Source: Biomphalaria glabrata (taxonomy: Eukaryota > Mollusca > Gastropoda > Planorbidae). Taken from it: DNA of 64,000 nt. A program made the position numbers and the translations under genes. Positions within the stretch are counted from its first letter, which is position 1. Each line of letters opens with the position of its first letter. The notes beneath the pieces are model-generated. The model made no database searches. It had not been told where the DNA came from and saw only the letters and a program-made list of their open reading frames with translations. The stretch lies in NCBI RefSeq assembly GCF_947242115.1, contig NC_074720.1, positions 32,154,645-32,218,644 of the forward strand, written 5' to 3'. Positions 52,166 to 64,000 of the stretch are shown here, in pieces.

Positions 52166-53954
52166 TGTTGTTTTTGTGAATCGATTAAATAGAAAAAAAA
52201 ATAATATGAAAATTATTTTAAACAATTTTTCACCTTTTTAAAAATGTGCAGTTTTTATTGTGTGTTTTCTGTTATGTGACATGATTTCTAAGCATGGAAG
52301 GAAGGATATGTCGTTAAGTCTAAAACTTGACTCTCTTAGTTCTGCAAGCTATGTACGCTGCATTAAAAAAAAGAGTGAGTTCGTTATTGAAACATTGCGC
52401 TTTTTAACTTAGCTAGAATGTAATCAAGACTATTCGTTGTTTCAATAGTTAAAATTCGGACTTTTCACTGAAGCTGAATGTACTTTTAAACATTTCGCAG
52501 TTAATAAAACGATCGCGTTACGTTTTCAAATGTCAATAGTATCACAGAAACGACTTTGATGCTGTTAATACTTAAAAAAAAAAAAAAAAAAAACTATTTT
52601 TTTAATATAGATAAAAGAGTTCTTATCTATTAATTAACTGCTAAAATTCTTCTATTGCTCTCAATACTTCAAGATTTGTTTACTATTTTCTAAATGAACA
52701 GTTCAATTACAAATAATAATTTAATTAATTATTTATTTTTTTATTGTTTTATGTGTTGTTATTAACAAGAAATAATTATGTAACTTTTATTATTAGATTC
52801 AATTTCTTTTTAGTTTTGTTAATAATCGTGACAGACAGATAGACAGTGAGTGAATATAAACTTTGTTTGCACTAAGCAATATTTTCAACTTGGTGTCAGC
52901 TTCTGTTCAGTGATGCGGTGATTCCGCTTCCCATCATATCAAAACATTTTTGCAGATTGCTTTTACTAGTAGCGAAAGTAACGTTACGATGAGTCCATCC
53001 AACTCTATGGGTACATTAGTCTGGCAGAGTTTAGGTTGTTAGTTTATTTGCATGCCACTTTGTCATCCTCGATAGTCGATAAGAATCTCAAATCAATCTT
53101 AGAATCAAGTAAGAATTGAGTTTAAGGGAAAGAATTTACTGAAGGAGAAAATACAAAAAAATAAACACGGTTATGTCTCTTATAATCTTTTGCAATCCCA
53201 ACGTGTAAACTTTGCTTTTAATGTTGTCCTCTACATTATATCTGAATATACAAAACTATTTTCTTGTGTATATTTTTGAAAAATTAATTATTTCAAAATT
53301 ATTTACACCCTAATTTAGATGTTTGGTTTTATGAAAATCTTGTAATGACAATACAAAAGATGTTTTAAAAAATCAATTAGTAATCTGTTGCACATTTCTA
53401 GCTCTTAAACTAACTATATAAAAACAAAAAGGGTTTTAATCACATCAGTTAATCTACTTATCCCATTTGCTAAAAAGTTAATTACTTGGATTGCTTCCCA
53501 TTAACACTCCAATCCTCACCTCTGCTCAACAATCATAAAGACTGTTTCCCTTTGATGCTCCACTAGCCTATATGGATAATTGGATTTATCAAAGTGAAGG
53601 TGCTAAGTAATAGAAACCCGGTAGTAACAATTACAGTGTCCAGTGCAGTTAAACAATAGCTATATTCTTTAGTGTGCTGTATCTATGTGCACTAACAACT
53701 CGGTCATTTCTAATGAATTGTTATTAGTAAACACTTTAATCGTAATTCTTCATCTCTAAATGATAATTACCAACCAATGCAGATTGCGGTTGATAATTAC
53801 TATTGTTTATTTTACAAGTCACGAATATTTCTTCAAAAAATCTTAGTCTCAAGTCCATGCGTCCTTAACTTTGACTAACTCCTAGACTTCGACTGACAAT
53901 AGCGGTTGGCAGGGTTCATACTAATATTTATGGTTCTTTTTGTCTAGAAAGGCA
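52166..53954. other. Spacer, no gene recognised
   Basis: AT-rich, colinear with 35491-37242. Near 52450-52490 it has ~35 bases not present in U2. Confidence 0.45.
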
Positions 53955-55049
53955 ATGGATGCGCCCAGATGAAACACTGGTTTTGATTTCGTGTTGAGAC
54001 AGGGCAGAATCTGGTGTGGCTAATCAAGCCAATTCTAGAGAGGCAGACTTTGCCACAATTATTGCATGTGTATGCATCTGTTTCAGGGCTATACGACAGG
54101 GCAGCTTTTTTTTTCCCTCTTGATTAAGGCCTCTTTCTTTTTTTCGTTATCAGCGAGGATCCTTCTAGCACAAACAGTCTCCATGCACTCCGGTCTTTAG
54201 CTTTTTCTTCCCACAAACTTTCTTTGATGCCTGTGGCTCTCATGTCTCGCTTGCAGACATCTCTATAGGTAAGTCTTGGGCGGCCCTTGGGTCTGACTCC
54301 CTCCACAAGATCAGCATAAAAAATATCTTTCGGGATTCTACCATCTGGCATGCGGGTGACAAGTTCCAGCCAACGTAGTCTTCTTTGTGTCAAGAGAGCA
54401 TACATGCTGTTCATATTGGCCAATCTTAAAACTTCCTGGTTGGTGACTTGATCCCTCCAAGAGATGCGCATTATACGTCTCATGCTATTCAATCTTGGTA
54501 CATATATGTTGACTTGCTTTCACTTCCATAGATTAGAGTGCTCATAACACAGGCATTGTAGACTAGGATTTTGGTTGCTGTGGTCAATTTGGCATTTTCC
54601 AAGACGCGCTTGGAGAGTTTTGCCAATGCTGTAGTAGCTTTTCCTATTCTTTTTGTCAGCTCAATGTCTAAATCTAGGTTACTGGCAAGTGTTGATCCAT
54701 AGTAGGTAAATTCCTGCACCACCAATATGTATAACAGGTATTTAAACGACGTCTTGTGCCAGAATTTTGGTCTTGGAGAGACTTATTGTAAGGCTAAACT
54801 CTTGACAAGCAACTGTCAAAGCATTCACTAGCTTCAGTAGATTTCTTATGAATGAGATATGAGGGCCGCGTCATTGGCGAACAGCAGCTCCCTAATCAAG
54901 ATACGACGTCTTTTCGTTTTGGCTTCAAGACGTGACAGGTTATAAAGCCTTCAATCGGATCTACTGTGGATATATATTCCATCTTCCCTAGATATAAAAG
55001 CACTGGTTAGTAAGACTGAAAAGAAGATGACAAATAGTGTTGGAGCGTG
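53955..55049 (-). mobile_element. LINE fragment (RT C-terminal half), U3
   Basis: Frames at 54725-54489 and 54492-54124 have the same translations as in U2. Confidence 0.85.
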
Positions 55050-55742
55050 TACTGTTTGTTTCACAAGTCTCGAATATTTCTTTAAAAAAAAAATTATGTC
55101 TCAAGTCCATGCCTCCTTTACTTTGACTAACTCCTAGACTTTGGCTGACAATGGCAGCTGCCAGATTTTATAGTTTAAAAAAGGTCTAAAGGACAAGTGG
55201 GTGACTGCGGTAGCAATATATCATAGCTATATTAAACTTTAAAGTATATCTGTTTAAAAAATGTAGAGTATTATTTTAAAATTATATTAGGAACAAATTT
55301 TAATCAAACTTCTATATATTTAAATACATCAAATACTTCTGCATCGTTATACATTTACACATGAATTGTATAGACATATTTTTTTAGAATATTAGTTCAA
55401 CTAATTTAATCTTTAGAATGTCCGTTCCCACTTTTTATTTATTATTAGTAAATATTTAAATAATTTGTCAGAGTCTGTCATTTGGAAAATATAACTAGTT
55501 GTAAGTGATCAAAAACTAACAAAATTTGCATATCGGGACAAATCCTAGCTCAATAGCGAATAGCCAATTTTATAAGTTATATATTCTTTTAAAATGTTGG
55601 AATAAAACGTAAATCTCCATTGTAACTATCTATTTCCATTTATCTATTCTTTGAAATAGTTATTTTAAATAGAGAGGGAAGGGCAGTGATACACTATTGA
55701 CACACTCTCATAATGCCTACACAAACATCTACTTCATTCAGC

Positions 55743-56005
55743 TTTGTTCCCCACAATCCCCTGCTCTTTCTTCGGCTGACCGTGACGTTGTCCACTGCGG
55801 CGGCGGTTGACTAACGCGTACAGAGAAAACAAAAGATTGTTGACATTCTTATCAGAGACACTCAGCACTTCAATCGCCAATATGGTCATCCTTGCGTAGC
55901 AAAAAATTCTTACAGCTGTCCAAACCTTGGTCGTCTGCTGACGTATGTACCCCCGAACAATGGCGTCTCCGATTGTCATACACTGGTCAAAAACTTCAAA
56001 GACAA
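55743..56005 (-). promoter_or_regulatory. DUE upstream of B3
   Basis: One base differs from B2 ('cgccaatatgg' for 'cgccattatgg'). Confidence 0.6.
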
Positions 56006-56043
56006 TTAGGAAGGAGTGTCTCACCTGTAGCTTTCATAAATTC

Positions 56044-56123
56044 GACCAATCACAAAACATTTTACTAAAACACCCACAGGTATGTAGGAGGGGCTTACAG
56101 CCATCGGCTGACTATATCAACTT
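56044..56123 (+). promoter_or_regulatory. Promoter region of B3
   Basis: CCAAT at 56046-56050, 'aggaggggcttac', 'actatatcaac'. Confidence 0.55.
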
Positions 56124-56295
56124 TCACAGTTCAAGTTACAGTACATTCTCTTAATCAAAATAGTGATCTCTCTTTGCGAACTTTAAGTGTTGTGGTTCTA
56201 CATTGTTTGTGTTCTATTTCTTGGATTTATTTTCGTACTGTTGGGATCTACATCAGCATTTATTGTCTGATAGCTCAATTCTGATCTATTCTACA

Positions 56296-58316
<2,021 letters not shown>

Positions 58317-58464
58317 ATGTCAAGGTGGATTCCTTTTGACCAAACGAAAGACTGTTCTCTTTGCTTCAAGCCATATGTGACGTCATAGCCAGGACTTGAA
58401 ACTTAATTGTAAATTTGTATATAATATAATCTCTGTACCACAGATCATCAATTATTCTAATAAA

Positions 58465-59123
58465 GTTTTTGTCTTTTAAATCTTTAAAAAAAATCTTTGT
58501 TTTGTTTCATTTTGTTATTGTTGTTATTGTTTTTTTTAAATAATTTTTTTTTAGTTTGAATGTTCATTGGAAACATCTATTAATAACAAAATAAATTTTA
58601 GAAAAAACATTTAACAATAGTATTTCATCATACTTCTAAGTACAACACAAATGTACGTCACTCTGTATTAAATCAGAGGATTTATTGAGATTGCGTTGCT
58701 AGAAACGCTTACAAAAAATAATTCTTTGCTCCTAAATAAAAGTTTATTGTCTAAACATCTAATGAACACATTTAATTACAAATCATTGTCTTTCTTTAGA
58801 GGAAATCAATAACACGATAAACTTCCCCAAAGTTTAAAAAGTGAGCCTGATTTTATCCATATAGTAAAGACACATACTTATACATATATATAATAACATT
58901 CTCTTTTGCAGTTATTATTAATACTGCATTAAGTTAAGGGTTAAATCAGTAAAGATCAAATGAAAAAAAAAACAAAATAAAATTGTCAATATCAGACTTT
59001 AATAACTTGTAATGATTTTTAAAATAATGAAATTCTGATAGATGGTTGTTCATTGTGGTGTTGTATCAGTAGTAAAATATACGCGTGGTGCAAGGAAATA
59101 GTAAATGTTTATTTTAAGCTTAA
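58465..59123. other. Spacer 3' of B3, no gene recognised
   Basis: AT-rich, colinear with U2 up to the LTR insertion. Confidence 0.5.
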
Positions 59124-59128
59124 CATAG

Positions 59129-60607
59129 TGTTACGTGCGCATCTTAGTGTGAATGTGAAATGGTGCGATTGCGTGTTGAAAGGAAAGAAGAACCGAAATG
59201 GAGGACTATGAACAAGAAAGTGTTTTCAGTGTTAATAAAGATTAAAGTATTTATAAACTGTGATTTTGTCGTTTACATGTCTAAAGAGTCTCATCCAATA
59301 TGAAAACGTAACAAGTGGCGCCCAACGCAAAGGTAACCCACGTATCCCTGTATTCACAGGGGATCTCCTGTCAGCAGACAGTAGAGATAGTAAAATCTAG
59401 ATCTAGAGACAGGAGAACATTCGATTCGATATTATTAGAAATAGACTATGGCGGACAGGGCTGAGGTAGCAGCGTTGAAGGAAGAGGGAAGGTTGTTGGA
59501 GCTTGAAGGGGCAGAACTAAGAAAATACGTACAAGAAAGGTTGATGGAGAGGGAGAGATTAGAGATGGAAAGAGAAAAAGAAAAGGAGAGATTAGCGATG
59601 GAAAAAGAATTAACAGATAAGGTAGAAAGCAATGCAATAGGAATGGGTCCAAATCAAAGTAAAGTAAGGCAATCAGTGGTACAGGGAAAGCGATTTAAAC
59701 CCACATATAGACGTACAAGTTCATACATCTTATGCTTTAATTGTGGGAGAAGGGGGCATATTAGAAGACAGTGTCAACAATTAATTAGAATTAAGGATTC
59801 AAGGTACAATAGTGAAGAGGCGTATACGAGAAAAGAGAGGGATATTAGCAGCCTAGAAAACAGTACAGCTAGATCATTAGGTAGTAGGATCACAATGGGA
59901 CATCATTGCAAAGGAGGGAAGCGGAAAGGATGGCATGTCAATAATGTTAGAATTATATAGATAGGATTAGAAAAGGTGGGAATGATGGACATTAATTATT
60001 GTTCTATTCTACAATGAATAAATATATGTGTAATGAATTGAATATTGTTGTTACAATATGCATGGAGCAAGATAGACTTTGTTTGTTAACTATTTGATTG
60101 CGACTGGAATGATGGTGTTTTGTACAGGCATACGATTATGAGTGGGGAGTTGTATTAATAGAAATATGATTACTTATAGATATATGTTAACAGAAGTGGT
60201 TTCAATTGCTCATAATAACAGTTATTATTGTGATGAATATAATTGTTATTCCATGTTGGAATTGTATTGGTATTAACATGACATTGTGTTTGATTTTGTG
60301 TAGTTATTACATTATGGTTTTATATGTTACCGATTTGTTTTAACTTGGAATAGTCTGATAATATATTCAGTGATTTGTATTTTGGACGTTCGATGTGCAT
60401 CGAACTTGTTAAACAGGGGGGGTGTTACGTGCGCATCTTAGTGTGAATGTGAAATGGTGCGATTGCGTGTTGAAAGGAAAGAAGAACCGAAATGGAGGAC
60501 TATGAACAAGAAAGTGTTTTCAGTGTTAATAAAGATTAAAGTATTTATAAACTGTGATTTTGTCGTTTACATGTCTAAAGAGTCTCATCCAATATGAAAA
60601 CGTAACA
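59129..60607 (+). mobile_element. Short LTR retroelement, gag-only, U3-specific
   Basis: Two 185-bp LTRs (59129-59313 and 60423-60607) read as identical by eye. They begin tgttacg, end cgtaaca, and are flanked by the 5-bp target-site copies catag (59124-59128, 60608-60612). The primer-binding site 'tggcgcccaacg' follows the 5' LTR at 59316, as for lysine-tRNA-primed elements, and a poly-purine tract 'aaacaggggggg' precedes the 3' LTR. Each LTR has an AATAAA. The only open frame encodes a gag-like protein. No protease, RT or integrase is present, so it is non-autonomous and needs a partner element. Identical LTRs and absence from U1 and U2 make it the youngest insertion seen. Structurally it looks whole for its class. 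Confidence 0.9.
59448..59960 (+). CDS. Gag-like frame inside the LTR element
   Basis: 170 codons. The N-terminal half is highly charged and probably coiled coil (about residues 8-65, rich in Glu, Lys and Arg). A single CCHC zinc knuckle (CFNCGRRGHIRRQC) lies at about residues 96-109, the nucleic-acid-binding motif of retroelement nucleocapsids. Shorter than a typical gypsy gag and without a recognisable capsid domain, it may be a reduced gag that travels in another element's particles. Confidence 0.7.
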   Translation: MADRAEVAALKEEGRLLELEGAELRKYVQERLMERERLEMEREKEKERLAMEKELTDKVESNAIGMGPNQSKVRQSVVQGKRFKPTYRRTSSYILCFNCGRRGHIRRQCQQLIRIKDSRYNSEEAYTRKERDISSLENSTARSLGSRITMGHHCKGGKRKGWHVNNVRII

Positions 60608-60612
60608 CATAG

Positions 60613-61435
60613 CTTTGTTTGATCGCTAGTTGAACTTTGATTAAATAATCCCTTAAAAAAATCATTAAATACAAATTTATGTCAATTATTACTTAAAGAA
60701 ACAAAATAGAACAAATTAAAAAGTGATTTGACTGTCAACCCCTCCCCCCCAGCTCACATATTTAAAAAAGTAAAACTTGTACTCCAGTTTAAACTACATG
60801 TTATATATTTATACTCTCCATTCTAGTATTGTTATTGTGTAGCAGACATTAGTTGGTGAAATGAAAAGATACTTGGATGTTGTACTGGTTACATGACATC
60901 GTAGTTAGCTATATGTCATAGAAAAAGATAATCTGTCAATCATCTAAACAGGTTAATATCAATAATAATAATTCTCTATTGTAAAAGAAATAATATTATA
61001 TTATTGATTTTATAGTTTCCGATAAATAGTTGGGTACGGTTATTTAATCAGTCGTCTAACTTATTTTTTTTTAATGCATAGTTTGTAAGCATTTAAATAC
61101 AAAAATACTTTGGTGTAGTAGAATATGTCCACATTAACCCCCCCCCCCACATTAACGCCCCCCCCCCACTCACACAAATCTTAGTACATTAATCTTTTAT
61201 TTTTAAATTTAACATTAAAGCAGAAAAAAAAAGATTCAAATCTTGTAAAAAAAATTGAAAGTACCAAAACATTTAATGAATAAAGTATTAATTTCAAATC
61301 ATATGTATTTAAAAAAAAAAGTTATAACTCTAGAAACTGGGCAGTTTTCTCCAGTCATAACTCTCAACCCTCACCCTCGTACAAAAACAGACTCATACAC
61401 ACACACTTGTTTTATTTAGGTTCTTTTTGACGCTC
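60613..61435. other. Spacer, no gene recognised
   Basis: Colinear with 42415-43234 in U2; poly-C runs near 61138-61167. Confidence 0.5.
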
Positions 61436-61613
61436 CGTGACTTAAACAGACAGTGAACTATACCGACAAAAACATTTACGTGTTAGAGACCTGGCGTTGA
61501 CATTCATGGTGTCCTGTACCATTGAACAATAACTTCATTAAATGTATTACGTGGCCAATCCTTAAGTCAACATTCCTACACAGCCTAAACAAAAATAAGA
61601 TAAGCTATGTCGA
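61436..61613. promoter_or_regulatory. Decayed second CRS-like block, U3
   Basis: Copy of 43235-43412. Confidence 0.4.
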
Positions 61614-61890
61614 CTGTGTGCTTTGAATGTCTACCAGTACACTTGGAACTGTAACTTGGATTCTTTTGCTGGACATTAGCCAAATAAATGATAGTATTGT
61701 CCAGAGCATCAAGAGATTTATGTCATCATTTTGCAGAAAGCATGAAAGGGTACTAATTTCTTTAGCAGATTCCCGTATATGCAGTCCAGACCTTTGTAGT
61801 TCCTTCCTAACTATATTAATTGGGTACAGGAGCTTTGACCAGAATTCCAGATAGGCAAAAAAATTCTTAATTTTCCACTGCATGAAGAAG

Positions 61891-63091
61891 ATTCTGTGCT
61901 AATATTATATGGCATTACGTCATTGTTGGTTGTTTATGTTTTGTGCGAAAGCAAAAGGATTCAGAGTATACAAAAGTTATGCTCGATTTTAGAATTACTC
62001 CGATAAGTGGACTGCCGTATTCACCATCACAACTGCTGACGAGTAGAAGACTCAGGGAATTATTCCAGCTGATCACAAACTATTGAAACCATTGGTAGCT
62101 GAAAATGCAGAGACATTACTTAACGAACGACAGATGCAAAGCTAAGTGAAATACGATGCAAAAGCAAGACTACCTAAAGATTTTTCTGTCGGAGAGTTCA
62201 TCTAGGTCAAACATGGCAGAAAGCAGTTGTCATAAAAAAAAAATTCAGCACCCACTTACATCATAAAGACAAACAATGGAAAAACATACAGAAGAAATCA
62301 ACGCTTTTTAAATAAGAGTTTCGATGAAGACATCTCTGGGTACTATGATACCGATGAAGACAATGAACTGCAAACTGTTGCAACAAACGAAACAGACAGT
62401 TATAGACCAACGTCTAGAGAACTTGTTCAGTCAAGACAATCAGAAGTGGACGAATTGTTAAAGTTCCTAGTAGACAGTGCCGGTCGCAGTGGGCGCCGCG
62501 CTTTCATAGGCCCTCGCGCTAATTCCAAGTGTACATTATTAAATTAAACAATTATAACGTATATAAAAAACAGGGTTTTCGCGACCTCCTGATTTTCCAG
62601 GGCCTCCAGGAAATCTCATGAAAAGGCAAAATATACGATAAAGTCCTGAACTTTTTTTGAATTTATTCAAATCTCCTGAAGAATAGACGAAATTGACATT
62701 TTGGGGTGCCAATAAATAAAAAGTGGCATTGCGAGCTTTCATTTGATAAAAATTTATTGCAAAGGCAAAAGTAGGCCTATTTTCTAATAACAAAAAATAA
62801 TTTTGACATTATGCTTATCCCTACCCAGACTAGGCCCCGCGAGATCCGTTTCGCATTGGGCCCCGCAAATGCTAGGGCCGGCCCTGCTAGTAGATATCAC
62901 TATTAAGAACTTTAAAAGGAAGCGTGTGATAATAACTTCAATAGGAAGGATGTATTAATATTATATGATATTACGTCATTATTTTTTGTTTATGTTTTGT
63001 GCGAAAGCAAAGGGATTAGATGTAAATAAAAAGAGAGAGTTTCCATTGGATTGAGGAAAGATGAATAAAGGGGTAATAACTCGAGTGTGAA
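61891..63091 (+). mobile_element. Ty3/gypsy retroelement fossil, nested, U3
   Basis: Duplicate of 43690-44890: 5' LTR piece, integrase C-terminal part, hAT-like MITE, 3' LTR piece. Broken in many places. Confidence 0.75.
62475..62886. mobile_element. hAT-like MITE, complete, U3
   Basis: 412 bp with target-site copies ctagtaga at 62467-62474 and 62887-62894. Confidence 0.85.
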
Positions 63092-63204
63092 GTTTAATTC
63101 TGAAATTATAGACGCCAAACCCGAATAATGGACAATTTTAGCATTGTTAAGAAAAACTTTTAGTTATACTCGATTCTGTAAATTTTGCTTCAAGGTTAAT
63201 TAGT

Positions 63205-63324
63205 GACCTGGGTTCGAATCTTGGTGGAGTCTGGGATTTTGAATTTCTGCATTTTTAGGGTGCTCCTGAGTCTACCCAACACTAATGAAAGTAAAGGCGG
63301 TAGGCCGTTAACCGTGGGCCAAAG
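63205..63324 (+). repeat. Truncated SINE at the U3/U4 junction
   Basis: Third occurrence of the junction-associated truncated SINE. Confidence 0.75.
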
Positions 63325-64000
63325 GTATTATCTTTTTTTTAAATCTTGCTTGTTAGATCTTTACTTTGTACCGAGGACTCTGAATGTCGTTAATCATTAA
63401 CTTTACTTTATACTTATGATGTTAACAAAGAAAAAAAAAAGAAGAGAAGGAAAATCCCTAAATTTTGGAAATGCATATTCTTCATTGGGAAGGGGCTGTG
63501 GCTGAGTGCCTGCCTTCCAGAACCAGGGAACTGGGTTCGAATCTTGGGGAAGTCTGGGTTTTTGAATTTCTGCATTTTTAGGATGCTCCTGAGTCTACCC
63601 AACACTAATGGGTACTTAGCTTTAATTAATGAAAGTAAAGGCGGTTGGTCGTTAACCGTGGGCCAAAGAAACAGATGACCTAATTATAGACGCTAATGTC
63701 TGAAATGGAAAGTTACATCTTTACTTTACTCATTCCTTATATTCTTATTATTATTATATATTATATTCTTATGAGGCCCTATTATTTATTTTAGGTTCAA
63801 AAGGAATTAAATGCTAAGAAAACTTTTTTTTCTGTTCAATATTATAAGTAGCTGGATCATGTCTCCCTGTGTTCGTCTGTGTGTTGGTGTACTTGATAGT
63901 ATTTTAAAATAATTATATATATTTCTGATGGTCTTTGTTATTATTAAAGTATTTTGATTATAGAAACCAAATGCATCATTAACACTATGAAGATAAAAAT
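63325..64000. repeat. Start of tandem unit U4, cut by the window edge
   Basis: Matches the first ~676 bp of U2 and U3, including the full-length SINE at 63492-63730. It predicts another A gene just beyond the window. Confidence 0.85.
63492..63730 (+). repeat. tRNA-derived SINE, full-length, U4 copy
   Basis: Duplicate of 28612-28850, with 'ctgaaatggaaag' in place of 'ctgaaagggaaag'. Confidence 0.75.

Noticed and set aside
59435-59652. Minus-strand frames opposite the gag-like gene
   Set aside because: Low-complexity Ser/Leu/Pro antisense translations of the charged gag region.

Overview
The window looks like AT-rich animal DNA, most likely from a gastropod mollusc. The reasons are spliced genes with GT-AG introns, AATAAA poly(A) signals, tRNA-derived SINEs, non-LTR retrotransposon debris ending in a C-terminal zinc finger, and LTR elements. 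The species call is an inference from general character, not from a marker gene.

The only host genes I can support are one family of small serine/threonine kinase-like proteins of 286-289 residues, each little more than a kinase domain. All members share a four-exon structure: a ~600-bp first exon, then exons of ~125-128 bp and ~113-119 bp, then a terminal micro-exon of 14-17 bp. They come in divergent pairs. Type A lies on the minus strand, types B0 and B on the plus strand. Catalytic Lys, Glu, HRD-Asp, Asn and DFG are present, but the glycine-rich ATP loop has no glycine in any subtype.

Layout. 1-14807 (U0): an old, diverged copy with pseudogene A0 (exon 1 partly replaced by a LINE, intron 2 hit by a solo LTR) and the apparently intact gene B0, followed by a minisatellite, an R2-like LINE fragment and SINEs. 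From 14808 a tandem segmental duplication runs to the window end: U1 14808-28445, U2 28446-45121, U3 45122-63324, and the start of U4 63325-64000. The basic period is about 16.7 kb. Each unit carries an A gene (minus), a conserved non-coding element (called CRS here) that in U0 lies upstream of B0, a LINE fragment, a second conserved element (called DUE here), a B gene (plus), a decayed second CRS, and a nested transposon scar ending in a truncated SINE at the unit junction. A1 is a deleted pseudogene. A2, A3, B1, B2 and B3 look intact and are almost identical in protein.

Insertions give a relative history. A hairpin MITE and a SINE entered the A introns after A0 split off. A 909-bp solo LTR entered the ancestor of U2 and U3. 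A 1.48-kb gag-only LTR element with two LTRs identical by eye entered U3 alone.

The most interesting material is (1) the tandem array of glycine-loop-less kinases under apparent purifying selection and (2) two conserved non-coding blocks: DUE, which lies upstream of A and B genes pointing away from them, and CRS, which persists where its B0 gene has been lost. What the kinases do cannot be read from this sequence.
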